Origin: JANNHK01 sp034408875
Lineage (GTDB): Bacteria > Actinomycetota > Acidimicrobiia > IMCC26256 > PALSA-610
Assembly: GCA_034408875.1 (NCBI GenBank)
Contig: JAWXCJ010000386.1
Span: forward strand, 1-40,579
Length of the DNA: 40,579 bases
Reading direction: 5' to 3'
Positions 14,980 through 22,986 of the stretch are shown one piece after another. The translations under genes and the position numbers were made by a program. The notes under the pieces were generated by a model that searched no databases, had not been told where the DNA came from, and saw nothing but the letters and a program-made list of their open reading frames with translations. Numbering within the stretch: the first letter of the stretch is position 1; each line of letters opens with the position of its first letter.

Positions 14980-15936
14980 ATGGAGATCTCCTGCGCGTTT
15001 CCGCCTTCACCATCGGTTGTCGAGCACATCGTGCTCGCCGAAGAACTGGGTTACAAGCGGGCGTGGTTGTACGACTCGCCGGCCCTGTACGGCGACATCT
15101 ACGTGGTGCTCGCGCTGGCCGCGTTACGAACCGACCGCATCGGGCTCGGCACCGCCGTGATCGTGCCCAACCTGCGCCACCCGCTGACCCAGGCAAGTGC
15201 GATCGCGACGATCGAACAGCTCGCACCGGGGCGGTTCTCGGTCGCCATCGGTACCGGGTTCACCGGTCGCATGGCGATGGGCAAGCAGGCGCTGACGTGG
15301 AAGTACACGCGCAACTACATCGCGCAACTGCGCGCGCTGTTGCGGGGCGAGAAGGTCGAGGTCGACGGCGCGCTCGTGCAGATGCTGCACGCGCCCGAGT
15401 TCGCGCCGCCGTTCCCGATCGACGTATCGATCGTGGTCGCGGCCAACGGCCCGAAGGGCATGGAGGTCGCGCAGGAGTTCGGCGACGGCGTCATGACAAT
15501 CGGCGGCGGCTCCGAGTTCGACTGGACGGCGGTTCTCGCATTCGGCACCGTGCTCGACGACGGCGAGAGCCCGAGTTCGGAGCGCGCGCTGGCCGCTACC
15601 GGCCCCGCGATCGCGGTCGTCTACCACGCCATGTGGGAGGGCGGCGCGGTCGACGGTCTGCCCGGCGGACCGGAATGGCGGGCGGAGTTGGAGAAGCTCC
15701 CGGAGAACGAACGGCATCTCGCCGTGCACAAGGACCACCTCGTCGCCGTGACCGAACGCGACCGGCCCGTGATCAACGGCGAGCTTGCCCCTGCCTTTAC
15801 GTGGACGGGTTCGGCCAAAGAACTGCGCGACCGGCTTGACCTGCTCGAAGACGCGGGTGCCTCGGAAATTCTTTACGCGCCTATGGGGCCGGACGTTCCC
15901 CGCGAGCTCAACGCCTTCCTCGACATGGCGCGGTGA
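14980..15936 (+). CDS. LLM-class (luciferase-fold) F420-dependent oxidoreductase
   Basis: This 318-residue protein has the bacterial luciferase TIM-barrel signature: an N-terminal strand MEISCAFPP, AEELGYKRAWLYDSPAL, RTDRIGLGTAVIVPNLRHP, and GRFSVAIGTGFTGRMAMG. The last part FTWTGSAKELRDRLDLLEDAGASEILYAPMG is typical of F420-using members. Such enzymes carry out hydride transfer between F420H2 (or FMNH2) and varied substrates. The cofactor is inferred from resemblance to actinobacterial F420 members, and the substrate cannot be told. The gene stands alone between two strong hairpins, so it is a single-gene transcription unit with a probable leaderless start. Confidence 0.85.
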   Translation: MEISCAFPPSPSVVEHIVLAEELGYKRAWLYDSPALYGDIYVVLALAALRTDRIGLGTAVIVPNLRHPLTQASAIATIEQLAPGRFSVAIGTGFTGRMAMGKQALTWKYTRNYIAQLRALLRGEKVEVDGALVQMLHAPEFAPPFPIDVSIVVAANGPKGMEVAQEFGDGVMTIGGGSEFDWTAVLAFGTVLDDGESPSSERALAATGPAIAVVYHAMWEGGAVDGLPGGPEWRAELEKLPENERHLAVHKDHLVAVTERDRPVINGELAPAFTWTGSAKELRDRLDLLEDAGASEILYAPMGPDVPRELNAFLDMAR

Positions 15937-15937
15937 G

Positions 15938-15986
15938 TGTGTTTGAAGCTCAGTGGCCGCTCAGCGGCCACTGAGCTTCAAACACA
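15938..15986. terminator. perfect 24-bp palindrome between convergent genes
   Basis: Positions 15938-15961 and 15963-15986 are exact reverse complements around a single C. It begins 2 bases after the LLM stop and ends 2 bases before the stop of the convergent receiver gene, so it is placed as a bidirectional terminator. A decayed copy of its core is at 20991-21033. Confidence 0.8.
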
Positions 15987-15987
15987 A

Positions 15988-16380
15988 CTAGGCGGTACGC
16001 CAGAGGGCGGTCTCGCGTTGATCCCACACGTCTTCGATGAGGTCGGGGTCGAGATGCTCCTTGTGCACGTACGCCACCGCACCGCTCGACGACGCGCCGT
16101 GGGGGAGTGCTTTGGCGTCGTACGTGGAAACCAGCACGACGACGGTGTCGGGATGGGCGGCGACGATCTCGCGCGTCGCATCCACACCGCTGATGCCGGG
16201 CAGGTTGATGTCCATGACGACGAGATCGGGACGCAACGACTCGACGAGCGCGCCCGCCTCTTCGCCCGACGTGGCTTCGCCGACCACCTCGAACCGGTCG
16301 ACGAGGTCGAACACGAGCTTGGCCGCTTCCCGGAACGGAAGCTGATCGTCGACGATGAGGACGCGCACGAGTTCGGTCAC
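15988..16380 (-). CDS. receiver-only response regulator
   Basis: This 130-residue protein is a single CheY-like receiver domain: acidic pair Asp11-Asp12 (VLIVDDQ), phosphoacceptor Asp57 (VVMDINLPG), Ser/Thr at about 85-86 (LVST) and Lys106 (YVHKEHLD). It ends within about 10 residues of the last receiver helix, with no output domain. GTG 16380 overlaps the stop of the NarL-type regulator (GTGA) and has GGGAAGG 7 bases upstream; the longer frame upstream is a shadow. It may act as a phosphate sink, or pass a signal through protein contact, for one of the two histidine kinases across the divergent promoter. The pairing is inferred from position. Confidence 0.88.
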   Translation of the reverse strand: MTELVRVLIVDDQLPFREAAKLVFDLVDRFEVVGEATSGEEAGALVESLRPDLVVMDINLPGISGVDATREIVAAHPDTVVVLVSTYDAKALPHGASSSGAVAYVHKEHLDPDLIEDVWDQRETALWRTA

Positions 16381-17069
16381 GGCGTGGCCTTCCCGAGGTT
16401 CCCGAGTTTCTCCTGGTCGGCGAGATAGACGAGGACGGCTTTCACGCGGCGGTGCACGGTGTGCTCTTCGCCGAGCCCGAGCTTCGCGAACACGGCGTTG
16501 ATGTGTTTCTCGACGGCGCGGTCGCTGAGCGACAGTGCCTCGGCGATACCCGCGTTGTTCTTGCCCTGGGCCATCTCGGCGAGGGTCTCTCGTTCGCGGG
16601 GCGTGAGCGTGCTGACCGGAGATCGGGACGCGGCGCGCGCTTCCAGGAGGACGTCGACGACCTTCGGATCGACGACCGAGCCGCCGCGCGCCACCTCGCG
16701 AATGGCGCGTGCGAGCTGTTCGCCGTCGGCCACTCGCTCTTTGAGGAGATAGCCGCGACCTTCGGCGCCTTCGGCGAACAGGGCGAGCGCGTAGGACGGC
16801 TCGAGGTACTGGCTCAACACCACTACTCCGATGTGGGGGTGTGTTTCCCTTAGCCGGGCGGCGGCCCGCACGCCCTCGTCGGTGCCGGTCGGGGGCATCC
16901 TGATGTCGGTCAGCACGACATCGGGCCCGTGCTCGGCCACCAACGCGATCAGCGCGTCGAAATCTTCGGCGACCCCGACCAGCTCGAGATCGTCTTCGAG
17001 GTCGATCAGGGTGCGGACGCCTTCGCGCATGAGGACGTTGTCCTCCGCGAGCACGAGCCGGATTGCCAC
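16377..17069 (-). CDS. NarL/FixJ-type response regulator
   Basis: This 230-residue protein has a receiver domain with phosphoacceptor Asp55 (VVLTDIRMP) and Lys110 (GYLLKERV). A LuxR-type HTH follows at about 156-200: LTPRERETLAEMAQGKNN, then AGIAEALSLSDRAVEKHI and AVFAKLGL. It is a DNA-binding transcription factor activated by phosphorylation, typically partnered with HisKA_3 histidine kinases such as those encoded divergently. The GTG start has a TAGCCT box 6 bases upstream, suggesting a leaderless transcript. It is cotranscribed and translationally coupled with the receiver-only gene downstream. Confidence 0.92.
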   Translation of the reverse strand: MAIRLVLAEDNVLMREGVRTLIDLEDDLELVGVAEDFDALIALVAEHGPDVVLTDIRMPPTGTDEGVRAAARLRETHPHIGVVVLSQYLEPSYALALFAEGAEGRGYLLKERVADGEQLARAIREVARGGSVVDPKVVDVLLEARAASRSPVSTLTPRERETLAEMAQGKNNAGIAEALSLSDRAVEKHINAVFAKLGLGEEHTVHRRVKAVLVYLADQEKLGNLGKATP

Positions 17070-17081
17070 AGGGCCAGGCTA
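17070..17081 (-). promoter_or_regulatory. putative -10 element for the response-regulator operon
   Basis: On the minus strand TAGCCT (17081-17076) lies 6 bases before GTG 17069. The 132-bp divergent region to the kinase start at 17202 must hold both promoters; on the plus strand TACTTC lies 6 bases before ATG 17202 but fits TANNNT less well. Confidence 0.5.
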
Positions 17082-17201
17082 CTGAGCGCCGGCCCGGCGG
17101 GTAAGTGGGCAGACCCCCCGGTGCGGGTGGGGCTGGCACCACGAAGGAAGGCGGGGCCCCAGGCTGTTGGCCCGGACCGTTCCGTTCCATACTTCGCAAC
17201 G

Positions 17202-18572
17202 ATGCAGACCAGCCCGGCGGCCGGCACCTCGGCAGACGAGGTGGTCACTCGCCGCCCGCCGAAGTTGTCGGCGCCGGTCGTGTTGACGCGGCTCCTCGTG
17301 TACGGCGCGCTCTTCGCGTTCATCGGGCTCGTGTTCGGCGCGCTGCCCGTCGTCCTCGGAAGCCTTGTGGGTTCGGGCGCGCGGACGGTGCTGTCGATTG
17401 CGGCCACGGCTGTTGTCGCCCTGGGCTTCGAGCGGGTGCGCCGCGGGGCCGAGCGCACCGCGCAGCGCCTCGTGTACGGCGAGCGGGCCACGCCGTACGA
17501 AGTGCTGGCCGAGTTGTCGGACCGCATGGCCGCCGCGTATCCGACCGCCGACGCGCTCCTTCTCATGGCCCAGATCCTCGTCCTCGGCAGTGGAGCCGCC
17601 GGCGCGCGCATCTGGTTGCGCGTCGGCGACGACCTGGTTCCCGCGACCGCATGGCCCGAAACACCCGACATCGAACTCGGCTCGGCGCGACTCTCGGATT
17701 CGGACGACCTGCCGCCGCTCCCCGACGCGCACTACGCGCTCGGCGTTCGTCACCACGGCGAGTTGATCGGCGCGATCACGGTGATCCAGTTGCCGGGGAG
17801 TCCGCTGTCGCTCACCGACCTGCGCCTGCTCGACGACTTCGCCGCGCAGGCCGGACTCGTGCTCCGCAACGTGCGGCTCAGCGCGGAGCTGGCGACCAGT
17901 CTCGAAGCGATTTCGGCGCAGGCGACCGAGATCCGCGCGTCGCGCCGCCGCATCGTCGACGCGCAGGATGCCGAGCGTCGTCGCGTCGAACGCGACATCC
18001 ACGACGGCGCCCAGCAGTATCTCGTGGCGCTGATGGTGCAGTTCCGTGTCACCCGCACCCTCGCCGGTCGGGATCCGGCCCGCGCGAGCACGATGGTCGA
18101 CGAGTTGCGGCGGGTCGTGCGCGAAGCGCTCGAAGCGCTCGGCGAACTCGCACAGGGGATTCACCCGCCCGTGCTGACCACGCAGGGCCTGGCGGCGGCG
18201 CTGCGCCGTCAGGAACAGAACCCCGCGATCCATGTCGCGGTCGATGATGCCGGTATCGGCCGGTACCCGATCGGTGTCGAAGCGGCTGTCTACTTCGCGT
18301 GCCTGGAAGCGTTGAACAACGCGGCCAAGCACGCGCCGGGATCCAACGTCGTCGTACGGCTCGAGGAAGCCGACGGCCATCTCGGGTTCTCGGTACGCGA
18401 CGACGGCTTCGGGTTCGACCAGCGCGAGTCGCGTCCGGGGTCGGGTCTCGGGAACATGGTCGACCGGGTGGCCGCGCTCGGCGGGGCGCTCGACATCACC
18501 TCGGCGCCGAGTCGCGGCACGATGGTTTCCGGCCGCGTGCCGCTGAGCGGCCGGCACGAGGCACTCGCGTGA
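17202..18572 (+). CDS. sensor histidine kinase, HisKA_3 (NarX/NreB-like) with GAF-like domain
   Basis: This 456-residue kinase has an N-terminal membrane region with two hydrophobic segments (about 28-55 and 62-75), the linker RLVYGERATPYEVLAELSDR, a GAF-like domain ending LTDLRLLDDFAAQAGLVLRN, and a coiled stretch. The HisKA_3 box contains DIHDGAQQ with phosphoacceptor His267, and the HATPase domain has the N-box EALNNAAKHA and a DDGFGFD G-box. All key residues look intact. ATG 17202 is chosen because the longer frame upstream is antisense to the regulators. It should phosphorylate the divergently encoded NarL-type regulator. Its stop overlaps the second kinase by GTGA. Confidence 0.9.
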   Translation: MQTSPAAGTSADEVVTRRPPKLSAPVVLTRLLVYGALFAFIGLVFGALPVVLGSLVGSGARTVLSIAATAVVALGFERVRRGAERTAQRLVYGERATPYEVLAELSDRMAAAYPTADALLLMAQILVLGSGAAGARIWLRVGDDLVPATAWPETPDIELGSARLSDSDDLPPLPDAHYALGVRHHGELIGAITVIQLPGSPLSLTDLRLLDDFAAQAGLVLRNVRLSAELATSLEAISAQATEIRASRRRIVDAQDAERRRVERDIHDGAQQYLVALMVQFRVTRTLAGRDPARASTMVDELRRVVREALEALGELAQGIHPPVLTTQGLAAALRRQEQNPAIHVAVDDAGIGRYPIGVEAAVYFACLEALNNAAKHAPGSNVVVRLEEADGHLGFSVRDDGFGFDQRESRPGSGLGNMVDRVAALGGALDITSAPSRGTMVSGRVPLSGRHEALA

Positions 18573-21025
18573 AGCGGCCTCGCCTCCGGGTCGGGTCGCT
18601 GCTGTTCTGGATGTTCTTCGTGCCGTACACGATCGGCGTCGTCATTTTCCTGGCGGCCGGCCTGGCGCCGTCGGTTGTCAAGGAGTTCAGCGGCATGCAC
18701 GGGTCGTTGCACGACTACGCCGACGACGCGCTGCGCGCCGACGGCGAAGTGCTCGTCGAGTTCGAGAACATCGACGTCGACGATGCGCACTCGATCGTGA
18801 TCCTGGGTCGCGACGGCGGACCGGTCGTGGCTTCCGCCGGGGTTGCGCCCGGGGGGAATGTCACGAGGACGATCACGGCCCCGTCTGCCGGTGTCAACCG
18901 CGTGGTCATGCCCGGCTTCGACGTCGAAGGCGAGATCCGCTTCACCGACGACGGCCGGACCTCGGCCTCGTTCGAACTCGACCTGCGCCGCGTCGAACGG
19001 GCCGATACCGACGGCTGGTCGGGCGTGGCCCGCAAGGTCGCCGACGCGTCGCATCGGGCCGACCACGGCGGCCGGGTCACGCTCGAGACCCTGTTCAGCG
19101 CGCTCAACCTCGGCCTCGGGATCATGTTGGTCGTGCGCCGCCCGCGCGACCGGACGGCCCGTCTCCTCGCGGTCGCGATGATCGGTACCGCGATCACGTT
19201 CAACCACCAGAGCCACAGCACGGTGCGCGACTACATCATCGGTGACTGGTGGTTCCAGCACGACTTGGCCCACCTGTTGTCGGGCGTCGCGTACATGTAC
19301 GCGGTGATCGTGTTCCCCGACGGACGGTTACTGCCGCTCGACACCCGCCATCGTCGCTGGTTGCGTACCGCGTATGGTTTCGCGACCCTCGTACTCGCGA
19401 TGGCCGTGCTGGGCGGCACGTCGGCCGGCCACCCGGGTCAACCGTTCTTCACCGTGCTCTTCGGGCTGCTCATTCCTCTCGTCGGTGTCGCCGCCCAGAC
19501 GTACCGGTTGCGCCGCGCGTCCGATCCTGTCGTGCGCCAGCAATCGCGACTGTTGCGGTGGGGTCTGCTCCCGATGCTTGTCGGCGGTGTCTCATACGTC
19601 GTACTCACGCGGGTGTTCGCCGGCGACCGGATCGAGGACATCGGACTCGCAGTGTTCCCCGCGCTGTTCGCGCTCGTGCCCCTGGCGCTGGTGATGGGAA
19701 TACTGCGGTACCGGCTCTGGGACATCGACGTCTTGATCAGCCGGACCCTCCTTTCGGTCGGGCTCGCCGCGTTCATCGGCCTCGTGTACGTGACATTCGT
19801 CGTCGTGCTCGGCCACGGCATCGGTGGCGCCGGATCGGCCGGTCTGAAGATTCTCGCGACCGCGATCGCGGCGTTCGCGTTCGAGCCGGTGCGCGAACGG
19901 TTGTCGCGCTTCGCCGACCGACTCGTGTACGGCGAACGGGCGACCCCGTACGAGGTCATGGCCGAGGCGAGTGACCGGCTCGCGGGCGCGATCTCGGTCG
20001 AGGAGATCCTGCCGCGCATCGCCGAGGCGACGGTCAAGGGAGTTGGTGGCGTCGCCGGCCAGGTGACCGCGTTCCTGCCGGGCGGCGGGAGCCGCACGGT
20101 CGAGTGGCCCGCGGGCGGCCTCGTCGACTCGTTCCCGTTCGTCGTGCCGGTGATGTACGGCGGCGACGAAGTCGGCGAGATCGCGATCGCGACGGCACAC
20201 GGCGAACGGCTGCGGCCCGAGGACGAAGAACTGCTGACCGCGCTCGCCGCGCAGGCCGGCCTCGCGGTGAACAACGCCCGGCTCACGATCGAACTCCAGG
20301 CCCGGCTTCAGGAGATCTCGGAGCAGGCGGCCGAGCTGCACGCCTCACGCCAGCGCATCGTGACCGCGCGCCAGGAACAACGACAGCGCGTCGTGCAACT
20401 GATCCACGACCGCGTCGAGGTGCGACTCGACCGGGTCGGGTCCATGATCGAGGAGCTCGACCCGCTGCTTCCGACCCACGTCGACGACGCTTTCGTGTGC
20501 ATCGACGCGTTGCTGGAGGAGTGTGGCGCGGCGCTCGACGGCCTGCGTGACCTCGCGCGCGGCATCTTCCCCGCCATCCTCGCCGACCAGGGCGTGGTGT
20601 CCGCGCTCGACGCCTACGTGCTCCAGGCCCGGCTCCCGGTCGACGTCCGGCTCGACGGCTCGGGCGCAATGGACCGCTACGACGCGCAGTCGGAGACGAC
20701 CGTGTACTTCTGCGCCATCCAGGCGCTCGCCAACGCAGGGACGTACGCGTCGGGCAGCAACGTCGTGGTCGAGGTGCGCGCCGAGTTCGGCCGACTGGCG
20801 TTCTCGGTCGTCGACGACGGTCCGGGAGTCGATCCGCACCGGCTCCTCGCCGGCGCCGACGTGCGCGACATGCACGACCGGGTGGAAGCGGTCGGTGGCG
20901 AACTCGAGACCACATCCGAGCTCGGCGTGGGCACGACCATCGTCGGCTGGGTCCCGCTCCACACGCTCGTCACCGCGTCGCGCTCATCCGGTGTGAACCA
21001 AAGTGGCCGCTCAGCAGCCACGTAG
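18569..21025 (+). CDS. large multi-helix sensor protein with degenerate histidine kinase core
   Basis: This 818-residue protein has a signal-anchor helix at about 10-30, an extracytoplasmic domain to about 175, some eight further membrane helices to about 420, and the same RLVYGERATPYEVMAEASDR linker as the preceding kinase. A GAF-like domain, a coiled coil and a kinase core follow. The core departs from the family: the H-box reads LIHDRVEVRL with His613 but without the usual G-x-x-Q after HD, and the N-box reads ALANAGTYA instead of LNNAAKHA. A G-box DDGPGVD remains. It may be weakly active or act as a non-phosphorylating partner of the first kinase. The last dozen residues are encoded by a decayed palindrome containing the stop. 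Confidence 0.88.
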   Translation: MKRPRLRVGSLLFWMFFVPYTIGVVIFLAAGLAPSVVKEFSGMHGSLHDYADDALRADGEVLVEFENIDVDDAHSIVILGRDGGPVVASAGVAPGGNVTRTITAPSAGVNRVVMPGFDVEGEIRFTDDGRTSASFELDLRRVERADTDGWSGVARKVADASHRADHGGRVTLETLFSALNLGLGIMLVVRRPRDRTARLLAVAMIGTAITFNHQSHSTVRDYIIGDWWFQHDLAHLLSGVAYMYAVIVFPDGRLLPLDTRHRRWLRTAYGFATLVLAMAVLGGTSAGHPGQPFFTVLFGLLIPLVGVAAQTYRLRRASDPVVRQQSRLLRWGLLPMLVGGVSYVVLTRVFAGDRIEDIGLAVFPALFALVPLALVMGILRYRLWDIDVLISRTLLSVGLAAFIGLVYVTFVVVLGHGIGGAGSAGLKILATAIAAFAFEPVRERLSRFADRLVYGERATPYEVMAEASDRLAGAISVEEILPRIAEATVKGVGGVAGQVTAFLPGGGSRTVEWPAGGLVDSFPFVVPVMYGGDEVGEIAIATAHGERLRPEDEELLTALAAQAGLAVNNARLTIELQARLQEISEQAAELHASRQRIVTARQEQRQRVVQLIHDRVEVRLDRVGSMIEELDPLLPTHVDDAFVCIDALLEECGAALDGLRDLARGIFPAILADQGVVSALDAYVLQARLPVDVRLDGSGAMDRYDAQSETTVYFCAIQALANAGTYASGSNVVVEVRAEFGRLAFSVVDDGPGVDPHRLLAGADVRDMHDRVEAVGGELETTSELGVGTTIVGWVPLHTLVTASRSSGVNQSGRSAAT

Positions 21026-21033
21026 CTTCACAC
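20991..21033. repeat. decayed copy of the 15938 palindrome across the kinase stop codon
   Basis: These 43 bases match the core of the palindrome at 15938-15986 at 35 of 43 positions. Outer arms GTGTGAA/TTCACAC and inner arms GTGGC/GCCAC still pair, so a hairpin can form. It contains the stop of the second kinase (21023-21025). Confidence 0.65.
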
Positions 21034-21070
21034 ACGGTTCAGGTGCACGGTTGGGGCGATACGGCGTGGG

Positions 21071-21082
21071 TAGCGTGCGCCC
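21071..21082 (+). promoter_or_regulatory. putative -10 element for the acidic lipoprotein gene
   Basis: TAGCGT at 21071-21076 followed by 6 bases and ATG 21083. The same GTGGGTAGCGT string precedes the TetR start at 35102. Confidence 0.5.
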
Positions 21083-21619
21083 ATGCGCCGGTCCCTTCCT
21101 TTCCTCGCGGCCGTATTCGCCGCCGCACTCGTGCTTTCCGCCTGTGGCGGTGACGACGACGATGCGGCATCCGACCCCGTCGAGGAGTCCGACGACATCG
21201 GCGACGCGCCGACTGACGAGACCGACGCGCCCGACGAGTCCGCCGACGAGGTCGAAGAGGTAGCGGCCGACGACGCCGCAGGTTCGGCCGGCGACTGCCA
21301 CCTCACGCCCGAGCAGGTGTCAGAGGTGGTCGGCCACGACATGGTCGAGGTCGACGGTCAGTGCGCGTGGGAGGCGGCCGACGCCGACAGCGGGACGGTG
21401 CTCGAGGTGTACTACTCGGGCGCGGTCGGCGAGGAGTTCGACACGCTCGACAGCGCGGTCGAAGGTGTCGGCGACGAAGCCCACCTCGATGTGAGCGACG
21501 CGCTGTGGGTGAAGTCCGGCGACACCTATTTCAACGTGCAGGTCATCAGCTTCGGCGGAGAACTCGACGCGTACACAGCGCAAGAAGCGCTCGCGCAGCT
21601 GATCCTGGCCGACATGTAG
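21083..21619 (+). CDS. small acidic lipoprotein, function unknown
   Basis: This 178-residue protein has a lipoprotein signal: basic start, hydrophobic core and lipobox LSAC with Cys21. A low-complexity acidic linker (Asp/Glu/Ala, about 24-65) follows. A compact domain from CHLTPEQVSEVVG onward has two cysteines (CHLTP and GQCAWE) that could form a disulfide, and ends in ALAQLILADM. The CxLT-x-EQV-x-x-V-G pattern resembles small actinobacterial DUF3558-like lipoproteins, but I cannot assign a family securely. It sits on the outer face of the membrane. It is next to the kinase locus but has its own probable leaderless promoter. Confidence 0.8.
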   Translation: MRRSLPFLAAVFAAALVLSACGGDDDDAASDPVEESDDIGDAPTDETDAPDESADEVEEVAADDAAGSAGDCHLTPEQVSEVVGHDMVEVDGQCAWEAADADSGTVLEVYYSGAVGEEFDTLDSAVEGVGDEAHLDVSDALWVKSGDTYFNVQVISFGGELDAYTAQEALAQLILADM

Positions 21620-21628
21620 TCGTCGAAC

Positions 21629-21739
21629 TCAGATCGCGGTCGGGTGCCGCGGCTCGTAGCCGAGGACGGCGCGGAACACGGCGCGCACGGTGTCGGGCTC
21701 GGGGGAGTACAGCAGGTTGTGGGTTCCGATGATGCCCAT
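21629..21739 (-). pseudogene. 5' fragment of a glyoxalase/VOC family gene
   Basis: This 36-residue ORF starts with ATG 21739 and has a strong AAGGAGG 6 bases upstream. It reads MGIIGTHNLLYSPEPDTV, RAVFRAVLGYEP, then RHPTAI and stop. The first 30 residues look like the opening strand and helix of a vicinal-oxygen-chelate (glyoxalase) domain, which normally has about 120 residues. No continuation exists in any frame before the convergent lipoprotein gene, so the 3' part is lost. The intact ribosome site suggests recent truncation; a short peptide could still be made. Confidence 0.55.
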
Positions 21740-21768
21740 CGTCAGCCTCCTTGGGCGAGCAGGCACGA

Positions 21769-22914
21769 TCAGCCGCGCGACTCCGCCCACGTCTTGCCCT
21801 GCTCGACGTCGACATCGTGGGGCAGCCCGAGCAGGCGCTCGGAGATGATGTTGCGCAGCACTTCGCTGGTGCCGCCGCCGACGGTGAGCGCCGGGCTGAA
21901 CAGGAACCCGCGTTCCCACTGGGCCCACTCGGGATCGGCGTCGTGCACCATCCCGTACGCACCCATCAGTTCCTTGCCGAGTTCGAACACGCGCTTGCCG
22001 TGCGGGTCGGCGAGGGCCTTGCGCAACGACGCGTCGGGGCCGGGCTTCTTGTTCACCGCGGCCGAGATCATGCGCAGCTTGTGGTACTTCAGGATCTCGC
22101 CCTCGATGAACAAGCCGACGAGCCGTTGGCGTTGCACGGTGTCCGACAGTCCGCCGTTGGCCTTCACCTGGTCGACGAGCGTGCGCGCGCTCGGGCCGTA
22201 GCCCCACTGCGCGCCGGTGCCCGTCGAGAGCGACACCCGTTCGTTGGCGAGCGTCGTTTTGGCCATGCCCCACCCGAGGTGCTCCTCGCCGATGAGATTC
22301 TCGGCCGGCACTCGCACGTCGGTGAAGAACACTTCGTTGAAGCCTCCGCCGCCCGTCATGTTCCGGATCGGTCGGATCTCGATGCCTTCGAGGTCCATCG
22401 GGATGATGAAGTACGAAATGCCGCGGTGCTTCGACACGTCGCTGCGCGTGCGCGCGATGAGGATGCCGAACTTCGCGACCTCGGCCAGCGAGGTCCAGAT
22501 CTTCTGGCCGTTCACGATATATACGTCGCCGTCGCGCCGGGCCCGGGTGGCGAGGTTCGCGAGGTCGGAACCGGCGCCCGGCTCACTGAACAGCTGGCAC
22601 CACATCTCCTCGGCCGCGAGCATCGGCAGGAGGTAGCGCTGCTTCTGCTCGTCGGTGCCGAGCGCGAGCACGATCGGCCCGCAGTGCCCGATACCGATCG
22701 GGTTCGTCGGCTTGTTCACGCCCGCCCGCCGCATCTCGTCTTCGATGATGAGCTGCAGCTCCGGGTCGGCGTCGAGCCCGTACGGCGCCGGCCAGTGCGG
22801 CACGACGTACCCCGCGTCAACCAGCTCCCGTGGTTTCGGCGCGGGGTGCTCCTCGAAGAAGCGCCTGACCTCGACGCGCCGAGGATCGTCTTCCGCAGGC
22901 AGATCGAGATCCAC
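21769..22914 (-). CDS. acyl-CoA dehydrogenase family protein (FadE-like)
   Basis: This 381-residue protein starts at GTG 22914, with GGAGG 5 bases upstream; the longer frame runs into a hairpin. Hallmarks are FSEPGAGSDLANL for FAD/substrate binding, NGQKIWTSLAEVAKFGILIART, NMTGGGGFNEVFFTDVRVP and GGGTSEVLRNIISERLLGLP at the C-terminus. The position equivalent to the MCAD catalytic Glu376 is Gly, as in other FadE-type families whose base comes from elsewhere. It oxidises an acyl-CoA to the 2-enoyl-CoA, passing electrons to ETF. Placement after DUF35 and Ltp-like genes suggests sterol side-chain or branched acyl-CoA substrates, which is inferred. The hairpin upstream may separate it from the genes before it. 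Confidence 0.9.
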   Translation of the reverse strand: MDLDLPAEDDPRRVEVRRFFEEHPAPKPRELVDAGYVVPHWPAPYGLDADPELQLIIEDEMRRAGVNKPTNPIGIGHCGPIVLALGTDEQKQRYLLPMLAAEEMWCQLFSEPGAGSDLANLATRARRDGDVYIVNGQKIWTSLAEVAKFGILIARTRSDVSKHRGISYFIIPMDLEGIEIRPIRNMTGGGGFNEVFFTDVRVPAENLIGEEHLGWGMAKTTLANERVSLSTGTGAQWGYGPSARTLVDQVKANGGLSDTVQRQRLVGLFIEGEILKYHKLRMISAAVNKKPGPDASLRKALADPHGKRVFELGKELMGAYGMVHDADPEWAQWERGFLFSPALTVGGGTSEVLRNIISERLLGLPHDVDVEQGKTWAESRG

Positions 22915-22931
22915 GCACGCCTCCGTTCGGG

Positions 22932-22982
22932 CGAAATTGCGCCATCGGGCGACCGAAACGGTCGCCGTACGGCGCAATTTCG
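22932..22982. terminator. 51-bp two-tier palindrome, copy 1
   Basis: Outer arms CGAAATTGCGCC/GGCGCAATTTCG (12 bp) and inner arms GGCGACCG/CGGTCGCC (8 bp) are separated by 4-base internal loops, with apical loop AAA. It lies 4 bases after the stop of the minus-strand thiolase-fold gene and just before the acyl-CoA dehydrogenase ribosome site. A second copy at 30153-30203 differs at 5 of 51 positions. Confidence 0.75.
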
Positions 22983-22986
22983 GGAC

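Noticed and set aside
15988..17199. 403-residue fusion of the receiver-only protein with an upstream extension
   Set aside because: The upstream part is an out-of-frame shadow of the NarL-type regulator; GTG 16380 with a ribosome site gives the real 130-residue protein.
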